From: Volvox africanus
Taxonomy: Eukaryota > Chlorophyta > Chlorophyceae > Chlamydomonadales > Volvocaceae
Length of the DNA: 64,000 nucleotides
Reading direction: 5' to 3'
Assembly: GCA_030268105.1 (NCBI GenBank)
Contig: BSDZ01000089.1
Span: 2,480,001-2,544,000, forward strand
How positions within the stretch are numbered: position 1 is the stretch's first letter; each line of letters starts with the position of its first letter. A program made the position numbers and the translations under genes. The notes below the pieces were generated by a model. That model was not told the DNA's origin. It saw only the letters and a list, made by a program, of their open reading frames with translations, and made no database searches. Positions 37,015 through 48,200 of the stretch are shown one piece after another.

Positions 37015-37235
37015 ATCATGGCGCGCCTCTGGAAATCTATCCCAATACAACATACTTGAGGACTCAAACCTCAACGGCCTTGGAGGACCCTAAACCTGGG
37101 CTTCCCGACCCTGGGCTACTGCCAGTGGGAAATCTATCCCAATACAACATTGGAATCGAACCTCCAACCCCAGACCATGCCGTGCCCAGCACAGAATCAT
37201 CGGTCTGGATATCTTCGCTTGTTGCCAACTAATCT
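37015..37235 (-). repeat. SINE-like tandem unit with tRNA-type B boxes
   Basis: On the minus strand two units follow each other. Each has an RNA polymerase III B-box-like motif (GGTTCGATTCC at about 37155-37165, and GGTTTGAGTCC at about 37063-37073) followed by a shared tail, atgttgtattgggatagatt. In the second unit the motif sits in a perfect T-arm hairpin: 5-bp stem TGAGG/CCTCA with a 7-base loop. A weak A-box-like sequence (TGGCAACAAGC) lies about 65 bases before the first B box. Best reading: a tandem or dimeric tRNA-derived SINE. Confidence 0.5.
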
Positions 37236-37598
37236 TGGATATCAGAAAAGTGAATCCTGGCAACATAAACGGCCATTGACCATGACTTGACGCCACCCCC
37301 AAATGAGGGAACCTCGTGCAACCCAAGCACAGCAATTGTAAAAATATGCAAGACAGTTGCAGCCTTCCATCCCCTATTACATCAGGGGATAACCAGGATA
37401 GGCACCCAAACATTACTGCGAGCAGTCCGCAGGACTCTACCATCGACTCCCAAACACATGTCACAGTTACTCATTGGAAAGGCCTCTTCCAGCCAGGCTC
37501 AGTCCTGCTGGCGAGGTCTATGGCTTGGCAGGGACATTGACTGCCTTAAACCGCTATGGGGTGCTCTGGTATGTACCCAACCCTTACCCAACCCCTCC

Positions 37599-37952
37599 TT
37601 ACTCAGAAGCCCCAGACATACACGTCTGGGGTGTTTGGTCAAGTCGAACGAATACAACTTGTAAGTACTCAAACACCTTGAAGGCTGACTTCCGATGTTC
37701 TCCCCAGCATGGGTGCTGGTATGGGTTCACCTGCTGCATGAGCCTATCGTACACATACTTGAGAACCTGGTTTCGATCTCTCTCTGGAACCAGCTGAAGT
37801 ATGAGGCGGTCACTGAGCGCCTTGTCCTCCATTTGGCTGTTTGTGTTAACCCACGTGACCACATCTGCATTGCTAAGCACAATGGGCATGGCCACTTGCA
37901 CCTCGTGGTCGGGCTCATTGGGTTCGTATTGCACATCCCCGATTTGGACCAC
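37599..37952 (-). other. Unexplained ORF, 117 codons
   Basis: Continuous frame containing DVQYEPNEPDHEVQVAMP, NADVVTWVNTNSQMEDKAL and QLVPERDRNQVLKYVYDRL. Balanced composition and no low complexity, so it is more protein-like than the usual random ORFs here. No start context or splice sites were resolved. It might be part of an old transposon, together with the ORF at 38458-38847. Confidence 0.3.
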
Positions 37953-38457
37953 CTGCTCCTTGTGGTGAAGGTGGTCAAGGTTGTGGGAAGCTTAGGTTTG
38001 CAAGAGAGCTTTGGACGTTTCAGTCAACAACGTTTATTGAAAACGCTGCTGGAAAGTGCGCGCCGACCGGCATAAGTTGCCAATCCAAAGTCGGGGTACG
38101 GATGGATGGTGCCTCCATAATATGTGTATCCATCTTGATTGTGATTTCCTGACGCAAGCTTGTTAATAATTTCTTACCTGCCTTGTTACTCTAGGGAAGG
38201 CAAGCTCTAATAGCCCATGAATGTCTGCAACAGCAAGGGCGTCTATGTGCTCTTGATTAGCACTCAGCCGGAATAAGGAACTGTGTAGCCCATCCAAGGT
38301 AAAGAGTGGCTTTATTGCTGGCTGGTAGACCCGAGTCCCCAGCCTCCTCTATCGTATATACACACAAGCATACACATCCACAAGACCTCCCAAGTCACCT
38401 TACACTCCCGCACCACCAACATCCACATGCTATTACACCAGCTACATGCACGCGGAT

Positions 38458-38847
38458 CTATCTTGAACCCCAAACTGACTTATACATGAACATCAATCTT
38501 GCGGAGTCCACCTGAATCACGACGTCATGCGGCCAGATCCGGTATATCCGTTGAGATTCAAATCCATCCATACCCTTGGCGTCCCCCATTCCCCATCCTC
38601 CGTTGGTTTGTACACAAGTGAGACTTGTCATGAAGCTGGCGTTCTCCGCCAACAGTACAGTATAGACCGGGCATGACACTCGTACGGCCTTGGCCGCCGT
38701 GAGCCATGATAACATCATGGATTCCTTAGCCTTATAGTACTTTTCCATATTTGTTTTTACTTCTCGAAACCATGAGTTCCTTGGGGCAGGGTTTGATGGT
38801 GTACGCCCTCCATATTTTAATTCCATACATGCTAACACGACATTCAC
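38458..38847 (-). other. Unexplained ORF, 129 codons
   Basis: Frame with APRNSWFREVKTNMEKYYK, SMMLSWLTAAKAVRV and IWPHDVVIQVDSARLMFMY. A neighbouring frame just upstream on the same strand (38732-39004) continues the protein-like pattern (HWCCECRVSMYGIKIWRAY), which suggests a frameshifted longer coding sequence. Not recognised; transposon origin is possible. Confidence 0.3.
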
Positions 38848-39039
38848 AACACCAATGCACGATCAGAAGCGTATCCCTTAGACGACCTGGCAGTGATTGG
38901 ACTCCATTTTCGGGTGCTGATGCTATTTGTTGCGGCTGTTGTACAAGCAGTGCTCTTCTTGTAGGCATTCCTTTCCTTTGTAGTGCCAAGCACTGGCTGT
39001 ACATCCGGGGTTATTGCAGTATTGCAGTAGCTCAGATTA

Positions 39040-42000
39040 TTAAAAGGCTTGGTCCCTTGGATAACTGCTTTCGGTGATGTCTGCTGCCAGGCTGGCATCC
39101 ACCGCCTGGCGGCCCTTCAGCCTGAGGAAGGCCGCCATGAAGTCCTCTAGGTCGCCATCCATCACCCCGCCCACGTCTGACGTCTCAGTGCCCGTGCGGG
39201 TGTCCTTCACCAGCTTGTAGGGGTGGAACACTGCAGCGATGAGGGGAAGGAGGAGCTGATGCGGATGAAAGAATGAATGTGGGGAAATGAAGACCCAAAA
39301 CTGTGGAGAAGAAAGGAAAACACTATATACATACATACCAGGATGTCACAGCCCGAACGCTAAGTATATCATATATGTACACATATGTATACACATACAA
39401 CACCCACCATAGTTTCTTATTTGCTGGCCCCACTCCGCCTTCACCAGGTCTCCCCGGATCTCCGCCACCCTGCGGGCGTTCTGCTCCTCCAGCACCACCA
39501 GCAACCGGGCCTGGGGAAAAAGGGTCGAGAGAGAGTGGAAGGGGGAATACAAAGGTGTGGAGGGTTAACCAATAACCACATCCGGATAGGGAGTGAGGGA
39601 GGAGAACCCAGCAGTGGGAGAAATATACAGCTGATTGTGACTTTTTAATACGCTGCTCATTCACAGGCAAATCGTGGTTTGCCTGTGAATAAGCGGCGTA
39701 TGTGTCATCCCCCCGTGCCCCCCAAAACACACCCTTGCCGTTCGGGACTCTCATCCTGAGGCCTCGCCACCCTCAAGCCCCAGCGTAGTTCGTCTACCTC
39801 AGCCGGCCCCACCTTGAGTATGTCCATCGCAATCGCCCGATTCTGGACCTGGCTGCGCTCCTGAGTGCACTTGACGGATATTCCGGTGGGCAGGTGCACA
39901 ATGCGCACACCTAGGGAGGGGGCAGCGGACCAGAAGGAAGGGGAAGGAACGGGCGTAGAAAGCGAGGACCATCCCCGAGTTTACCGAGTAAAGAGAACAG
40001 CCTAAGGAAGGTAACCCTGAAAATAAACATTCACTACATTTATCCTTCAGACTATCAGACTATCATATCTTATTTAACAGAATTGCAGCGAGAACCGCTA
40101 CTCGTTCCGGGAACAGCAAGACCGCGGCCGTTGCGAGTGGAGTGGTGGCCCCGCCCCGGTGCCCATTCTGGTCGCGGCAGAACTCTGCTCTCAGTCGGAC
40201 CAGTCCTCTCCGCGTATCTTGAGAGCCGGACGGCCACCCACCTGTCTCGACCTTGTTCACGTTTTGACCGCCCTTGCCGCCGGAGCGCATGGTGGATATT
40301 TCCAGATCTCGTTCATTAAGATCCAGATCCGGAAGATCCCCCGGGCCCAGTACCGGCATCACGTCAACGCCTGTCGTGAGGGGAACGTTGCAGACGGGGG
40401 CGGTGATGGGGTGATCAGCATAAGCCGTTCGCTCTCCTGGCAGCTAGCACTCCACCCATCAGTCATCCAGGCGCAAAGGAGTTCAGCTTCCGGAGCAGCG
40501 ACAGGGGCCCCGAGAAGGCAGGCGGCGCCGTGTTCCAGCTCACTGCCACTGGAGGCCTAAGATGGACCTAATCACACACACATGTACTTCAACTCCTGGC
40601 TGGCTGGCCTATTAACTAGATCTTCATAAGTACCAGCCCTAACCGCTACCACCACCGCTAGCACACCGCCACCAGCCAAGCGCTACTCCACCATTGCCAA
40701 TAGGTTTTATTCTGCCATCTTTGTTTTTAGCTTTCCTTGCTTTCTCTAACCTCGCCGGCTTCGCATCCTACGTCTAGTCTGTCTTGTCTACCATGCAAAC
40801 ACACAAGAAACGCACCTGGGACTCTGCCCATCCTGCCCAGTCCCCCGCCTCCACACCACCATCGCTGTGCCTCACCTGCAAAACTGGTTTGGCGCAGCCC
40901 CTTGGCATTGAAAGGTGAGTTGCGCACCAGCCGGTGTGTGCCTTTCTCACTCTTCAGGTAGCCGTACGCGTAACGCCCCACCACCTCCAGTTCCACAGAC
41001 TTCAGTCCCGCCTCCTCGCCGGAAGCGCGATCCACGACCCGGACTCCGTGGCCGTTCTGCTCCGCCCACCTGGAAACCAAACAGGGACGTGCCAATGGGG
41101 CAAGGGCGAGGGGCGGGGACGGGTCATGGTTGGGTCGGACCTCCGTACGCAGATGGAGGGCGTGTGGGGCTCGGGGCAAATGGGAAAAGCTGTTAAAGGC
41201 GTGCTGCCATGCTAAGGTCGAAATGGCGGAGGTTTGGGAAAAACGTTTGGACGTGGCTGCGGTCTAGGAAAGACGTTGTAGACCCAGACATGCACACCTT
41301 GAAAAGGCAGACGCGATAGCACGGGGTGGTCATCGAAGAGCAGAGGGCAGCGCGCGCGCGCGTACACACACGCGCGCAAATGCGCACGCACACGCACACG
41401 CCGGCATTCCCCCTGCCAGCCGCCGCAACAGGTCTGTGGTATGTGATGGGGATATACAGGTCTGCCGCGCGATGAGCGATTTGGCAGCATGTTCTTTGCA
41501 GAAGTATCAAGTACACCTACCGGATGTACATCCGCTCCAGCATCTCCGCCCAGTCCATTGCGTCCACACCACCCGCCCCGGCCGAGATGATCACTCGGGC
41601 GGCTCGATCATCATAAGGCCCACTTAACAGCCGCCGCAGCTCCCAACTGCACAACCAGAGTGGCGTGGGAAAGAACTTCCCTTTTGATCAGCGTGAGTGC
41701 AATTAAGTCAAGAAGCTGTTGCAGCTCGAAGAACTTTTGAAGTTGTAATTTTATAACAATAATGTTAAGAAGGACCTTTTCAAGTGATATGTCAGAGAAT
41801 GCCAAGAGGAAATGTCAGCATTTCCAAACGAACAACGAATATACACATTTGGATCAACGACCCGTGACGTCATCACGGGGAGGCAAAGCAGGTTCTCGTC
41901 CCTTAGAAGAGCTCTTGAACGATCGAAGAGGCCCCTATTCCGTCTTAGCCTCCTAGGCACCCCGCGAGGGTACTTCATACCCCTCGGGTGCACCCAAGGA

Positions 42001-44737
42001 TTTACAAGACGGAATCCTTTTTGCTTGGCGGAGCGAAACCGTCCTGAAGCTGATGTTACCAAACTTACTAATACTCATTCTAAAAGTTCATTATCACCAG
42101 GGCATGCCAACATAACCAGATACCGGCGCCCGTCACACCGCATAAGGAGAGGGCAAACGGAGGAGGGCGGCGGGAGGAGGAGTGGATAGAAGATCTGAAT
42201 AATGTCATCACGCAATAAGGGGTATGGCTTCTAAGACCTCTACGATGGCGCGATACCATACACGGGATGAAGTGACAGAGAACTCCGGAAGCTGTGTTCG
42301 AGGGGAGGACAGGGGTGGCGTGTGTGTATTTTGATGTGCGTCTTTGGCGTGTGCCTCTGATCGTGAGGGGGGAAGACCGAACAGGGAACTGCGAGGCAGT
42401 CGCCAACCCTTGTGGTCCTCCGTCTCATCGACCTGTGGGTGCCCCTCCGACGTGGGGGACGTGGGGAAATGCGGCGGGTACCGTGGCCGACCAGAAGCCG
42501 GGCATGGCAGACCTGGGCTGCTCTGAAACCCACTCCAAAACCACACCAGGCAAACTGGATCCTCTTGGCCCCATAAATCCACTCCCGACCTCCTTGTCTT
42601 GTCTTCCTTCCCTCCCTCGCTTCCGTACCCGTCCAGTCCCTGGTTTAGTCGCCGCAATGTGTCCGCCGCCTCCCGGGCTATAAGCACCTGTTCGGGACTC
42701 AGGCCGCCGCCACCAATCCCCCTGCTGCTGCCAGCGTCATCTTCACTGCCACTGCTGGTGCTGCAGCCTGTAGACTCCTGGTCGCAAGCAGCACACAAAC
42801 AACCCGCAATGATTAACCTGGTTGTCGAAATACGGTTTGTGATGAAGACCTGATCCTTTTCTTCGTTGAGTCATGACAACCAGTCCTCCAAGAAGGCCTT
42901 GCCAGATAGTTAAAATCATTTTTTATTTTTTCATTACACAACGTATGTTATGTTGTGTTGTGTTGTGGAAAACACCTCCTATTAAAAATTCTGTCGAAAA
43001 CATTCGGATTTTCTGACATTAAACGATTGTCGTACTTTAGTCGAAACCCAATGAGAAATGTCAGCCATTCGTCCGCGGGGCAAGGCTTTGCTCTCTTTCG
43101 CGAAATGGTGGCAGGAAGCGCAGGGAGCGGCGAATGTGGTTAACACAAATGCCACGTCCGAGGGCCCCGCAGCCCCACTAAGGTGAAGCGAGGAATGGCG
43201 TAGATGACCCCTTTGAGGCCCCCTTGTTCGCAGACAAGGTTCGTCCACTAGGCCGGGCACATCAGGGTATCAAAGGTCTGTGGCAGGATATTTGCGGAAA
43301 GATATGGAACGGAACCAATGACAGACAGACAGCTAGACCGGCGGACAGATAGAGCGACGGACAGACAGACAGGGATACCGAGCACCAGCGGGTATGTGGT
43401 TCCAGTGCAGCTAGCGGTCCCCACCTCAGATTCCAACAACTCCACAGCAAAGGTGCACTCCTCCATCTGGCTCCGAAACCGATCTAGCTCCTGGATCTCC
43501 GACCTGGGGGTATCGGGAGGAAGGTTGATAGGGGTTTATTTTTAACCAATGAATTCTAGGTTCATTTTTAACCCCATATGGGAGAGAGAGCGCCAATGTT
43601 CGGAGAAAGATGCAAGCAAGCAAATAATCAGTCCATCACCAAACAACGACCAAACGGGACCAAACGGCACCCCGCGCATGCAGCCCCCTCGCCCCAGGGG
43701 CTGGGACAGCATCCAGTCATGTCCGGAGCAACAACATGTATTACAAACCAGCAATGTGCGTATATCCCACATTTCGACAAGCCAACACAGGGTCCCATGA
43801 CGCCGCCCTTCTCCTCCTCCTCCCCGCCATGCCCGTGTCCGGACCCCGCCCGAGAAGAACACACACACCCCACACCCGTAGGCCCTCGGCCCAACACACA
43901 CAGACGCCTAGCAAAGCAGAAATGGACTCAGGGACCTAAGGTTCCTTCTCGCAGTCCTTGGGTATCGGCACTTGAGCACCGCGGTCTTTTGTTTGTCGTC
44001 CGTCTGTCCCCCTCTCCATGCTCTTTGCCGCACCTGAGTGCGCCAATCTCCGCCAGCAGTCTCTGGGCCCTCGTGGCGTCGCCCCACAAGCCGTCCCCAG
44101 CCGCCTCATGCTCCAATGAAGACAACTTAGCACGACAGCCTGCCACGTCAGCTACCTCCCATAACGATGCCAAACGGGACTCCGCCTCCGAAACCTGCAC
44201 TGCCCTCCCACCAACCCCACAACCCAGGGTGCGGCATCGATATGAGGTAGACGCGCCATGTGGTTCTCGCTGCTGCACCCCACCCGGAGACTGCTTACTT
44301 AGGTCCTCTTTGGCAAATGGCAAGTGCAGTGCGAGGTCGGGGGAGTGTTTGCAGTGGGGGTTGTGTCGGCCACTGCCGTCTCCCGGATGTCAACAAGCCA
44401 AATCACCAAGGGCCCCAGCGACGCCTCTGCGCCACACCTTGCGCTTGAGGACCCCAAGACTCTCCACCTCCACCGCAGTCGGGACCTCGGGTGAAGGGGA
44501 TGCGGAACCGGATGAAGTGGCGAGCGCTGCCGACAAGGGAGTGAGGGTAGAGGACTGAGAGTGGGAGGGTGCTGCTGTGCGGAGCAGCGTTCGTCGACCA
44601 CGTACACTGTGACGGTTGTGTAGCTGTGGTTTATCACTGTGCTGCGCTCTGCTGTGGAGGTGTCTTGGTCGTGATAAAGACACGGTCCACAGGAACGAGG
44701 TATGGCGGCATGACTCATGGCTGTGGCATTTCCGCAT
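39040..44737 (-). CDS. PRFB: Plastid-type peptide chain release factor 2
   Basis: Ten exons, all phase-compatible, 509 codons: 44438-44737, 44034-44194, 43425-43503, 42629-42777, 41521-41646, 40876-41069, 40242-40370, 39813-39910, 39408-39510, 39040-39230. It terminates translation by reading stop codons and releasing the peptide. Visible: N-terminal coiled domain ([18 protein letters not shown]), [19 protein letters not shown], the stop-codon recognition tripeptide S-P-F in [11 protein letters not shown], which marks RF2 (UGA/UAA) and not RF1, and the peptidyl-transferase loop G-G-Q in [16 protein letters not shown]-terminal blocks follow: [40 protein letters not shown]. The first exon ([13 protein letters not shown]) is rich in basic and hydroxyl residues and would serve as an organelle transit peptide. 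That exon is the least certain. A Ser/Gly-rich insert lies in exon 42629-42777. Confidence 0.9.
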
Positions 44738-45280
44738 GACGGTAGCGCGCCCCAAGTGCAAATGAATTGCTACATATGGATTAAGTGTTGTTTCTATACA
44801 TTTCGCGCGTAGGGAGATGGCACACGGATGCTGCGCTGGCTGAGGCAACCCGTGGGTTGATGGATGGAAAACAGCGGAAGCGCCGCCGCTTGGATGACTA
44901 AATAGCCCATAAACCAGGGCATTCGTGCGCTGAAGGTTCATTGCAATTGAGCACGGCGAGGTGGCGTGGAGATACAGTCGAGAAGCATATAGCTGCAAGT
45001 TTGATAGCATATAAATGACTCACAATTTCCCGACTCATAATCACAATGAAATATGGTTTACCTAAGGCGTATGAATTCGATTGCCTAACTCGTGCGAGTT
45101 GCAGGCTTGCGGAGGTTGTGGTTATCGCTGCCGTACACTTGTGGTTGGTTGGATTGTGCATGCGTGCGTTCGTTGCACCCTACTAAAAATATCTCCGTCC
45201 ACACAAAACTATGTTTGTATCATCATAACTCTTCATCAATATAAGGCTGCTTTTACCGTGCGCTTCTTGAGCCGCTGCGC
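44738..45280. promoter_or_regulatory. Shared divergent promoter region of release factor and YggS-like gene
   Basis: Only 543 bases separate the proposed start codons of two genes transcribed away from each other. Both core promoters must lie here, unless one start codon has been placed wrongly. No canonical TATA box was identified with confidence. An open frame in phase with the release-factor first exon continues into this interval, so that gene's true start could be further upstream. Confidence 0.5.
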
Positions 45281-48200
45281 ATGGCGACGGTGCTGCTTCT
45301 GTCATCGTCGCGAAGAGTTGCGGTCCAGGCCTTAGCGCGCAGCACCAGCAACATGTCTGAAAATTCTGTGTCGACAGCTCTTCAGGACGTCCTCAGCCGA
45401 ATAAAGCGGGCGTCGGATCGAGCGGGCAGGACCCAACCGGTAGGATGCGCGGCCTATCCGGCCTTCTTGTTGGTTACCTCGGGTAAAGCCCCAAGGGAGA
45501 GCTGCTGTGACCGAAAGACGCATCCCGCGATGGCAAATCTTCAATCGGCCCTGATTATTGTTTTGTTCTGGGTGGTATTAGTGACTATGAAACCATGCAT
45601 TGTCCATGCCTGCTTCTCTACCACCACCTATACACGTGCACAGACGCATACACTGACCGAGGCATAACACCTACATCCCGCAACCCCTACCTGTTCCTCC
45701 AGGTCAGGCTGGTTGCAGTCAGCAAGACCAAGCCGGTAGAGGCTCTTCAGGAGGCTTACGACGCGGGGCAGCGGGTGTTTGGGGAGAACTACGTGCAGGT
45801 GTTCATGTGTATGTATGTATGTGTGCGTGTGTATGCGTGTGTGTGATGTGGGGTAATGGCCCGGGCTGCTGGGATGGGATGGGAGTTTGTGTCGGCGGCA
45901 CGAGGCGGCGGGGAAGTGTGGGAAACAACTGACCAAGGGAAGCAAAAAAATGGCGCGGTGCAGGTAGGGGGAGTATTTTGCTTCACAGGCTGTCTGAATG
46001 ACTGGCTAAGTACAGAGGGTCTGAGCGGGACATCGTGAATTGAAGTAGGTGAGGACCTCAACGCCCACGGCGTGAGGAAGGGCTGAAAGGATTGGCGACG
46101 GCGGCAATACGGACCTATTGCCGCACATCACCTCTGACATGCTGTTGGAAGTGCTTTCAAGTGGTTCGATAATGTGGGGACGAGAAAGGGGAATGAGGTT
46201 GAGCGGAGCTGCTGAGCTTTTCCATTCCCCTGTCTTGCTGGTGCCATAACCACAGCTGCTACCGACAACCCCCGACAACCCGCACCCGCCGGCGTAGGAA
46301 ATGATGGATAAGGCCCCCGCGTTGCCTTCCGACATCCATTGGCACTTCATCGGCCACCTCCAGTCCAACAAAGTCAAGGCCATCGTGGGTGGGTGGCTGG
46401 GTGGGTGGGTATCTTCGTAGGGGGCCGTGGATGCACGATAAGCTGTTTCTCCCCTTGGCCCTCCCCTCGCGGGAGCAGGGGCTGAAGCAGGTCCCCCAGT
46501 CACCCAAGAGATGACTGCGGCACTATCAGTTTGGGCGGATAGAGTAACTCTGATAGAAGTCCTGATTCCGTGTGCAAGGTCTGCATGCGGCCCGGCGGGC
46601 TGATGGGTGCAATGGCTGGGCGCCGGCGGGGCCGTGACGTTCGTAGCTCGACAGGCCGCTAAGGATCAGCAAGACCGCAATTGCCGCATCCAACCCAGCA
46701 TTCCAACCCCCTCCGTCATCCTTCACAACAGCGTCTACAGCGGTGCCATATCTCGTTTATTCCTCTTCCCCTCCCTCCCCTTCCCTATTACCAGCGTTTT
46801 GATGTTCCCCTTCCCCTCCCTCCCCTTCCCACACGCAATACTGGTTCCGTACAGAAACCGTCCCCAACCTCGCCATGGTAGAGACAGTCGACTCGATCAA
46901 GGTGAGGTGGAAGGCCGGTGGAGAAGGCGAGCAAGGCGGATGGACAGGACCGGGCGGTGAGGCCCCGGCGGAGGGCGGTGAGGCCCCGGCGGAGCGCGGA
47001 TGGGTTTTAGTTTGGCCGAGTGGGGTCGTGCGCCCGCGGCTGTGAGGGGATTTGATCCAATGCATATGTGTGAATGTGATGTAGGTGCGTGCGTATGTAT
47101 GTGTGTATGTGTGTTATATCGCCTAGATAGCGCTTATCTACTTTCGCATAGGGCCCCTTCACACACTGCGGGTTCAAATGCCTTCACCAAGACTCCACAC
47201 TGGATGTCTTGTAAGGGGGCTCCCCACCCCGCCCCCCATACCGACCGAACCGACCCCACCCCACCCGCATACACAGCATGGGGCCGCTTGCAGCTTCGCA
47301 GCCACCTGCCGCACTGCGATGACTGCTGTCTGTCGTTGGCGCTTCGGCACACAGAAGGGTGGTGTCCTCACGGGGGATGGGGGTAGGCTGATGGGATGCC
47401 GCCGCACCCCGCAGCGTTGAGGTCTGGGAGGGAGGGCGTTACGAAGCGCTCACAGCTCCCCGACTGTCCGGATATGTGCACGGCCCCTTCATCCCTGGAG
47501 TCTAGGAGGTTGCAGGGGTTGTGTGTGTGTGTGTTGGGGGGGGGGGTGTATGAAATCCTCGTCTCGCTGCAAGAGGTCCGTCTCGCAGCGTTTTCCTTTT
47601 ACAATGTATCTATCTGTGCCGGGAGCTGTCCTGCTTATCACCCTTCCCTGTCGCTGTCCCCATCCCCCCTGAGCACCGCCTTAGCTTGCAGACAAACTAA
47701 ACCGCGCAGTGGATCTGGCGGGACGGACCGAGTCATTGAGGGTGATGGTGCAGGTGGGCGGAAACCTTGGAGATCTCATTCGTGTCCCATACCACGTCGG
47801 TGGGGGATGTGAGCGGGTGCGGTGCGGTGTGGATAGGGGTGTGAATGAGGCCACGTCGTCCTCAGCCTCGGCTGGGCGAGGGTACGGCTAGACCGCCATG
47901 AGTATCCGGTGCTGCGTCCAACCAACCACCCCCCTGGCAGGAAGCGATTGATATTCTCCGAGCGGGTGGTCGGGGGTGGGTGGTTGTGATGAGGTGCGGT
48001 CTTGTCTCTCCACGCTACCCCCTCCTCGGGAAGGTATGCGGTCCTGACACGGTACCATTTCGCCGCCGCCAGCATCAAGGCCAACAGTCAACTTTATTAC
48101 GGATTGCATTGCCTTATTTCCGACTTCTAGTTGCGGCCTTGGCGGCTACCTAGTTTATATTCCAACGTTTTCACTTTCTCTACATTTGACGGACTCTACA

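Larger units (their letters stand above)
33661..39039. other. Long spacer, repeat-rich, no complete gene
   Basis: Contents: a coding-like segment at 35416-35552 (+), a SINE-like tandem unit at 37015-37235, and two unexplained minus-strand ORFs at 37599-37952 and 38458-38847. Segments around 35700-35770 contain short GC-rich near-repeats. A 111-codon ATG-started ORF at 36199-36534 (+) has no supporting splice context or recognised pattern. Minus-strand TGTAA pentamers at 38433-38437 and 38400-38404 lie about 600 nt beyond the release-factor stop and may be its poly(A) signal. Confidence 0.45.

Noticed and set aside
47120..47200. Possible tRNA (gggttcaaatgcc resembling a T-arm)
   Set aside because: No acceptor stem or anticodon arm can be folded around it, and it lies in an intron of the YggS-like gene. 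Treated as chance.
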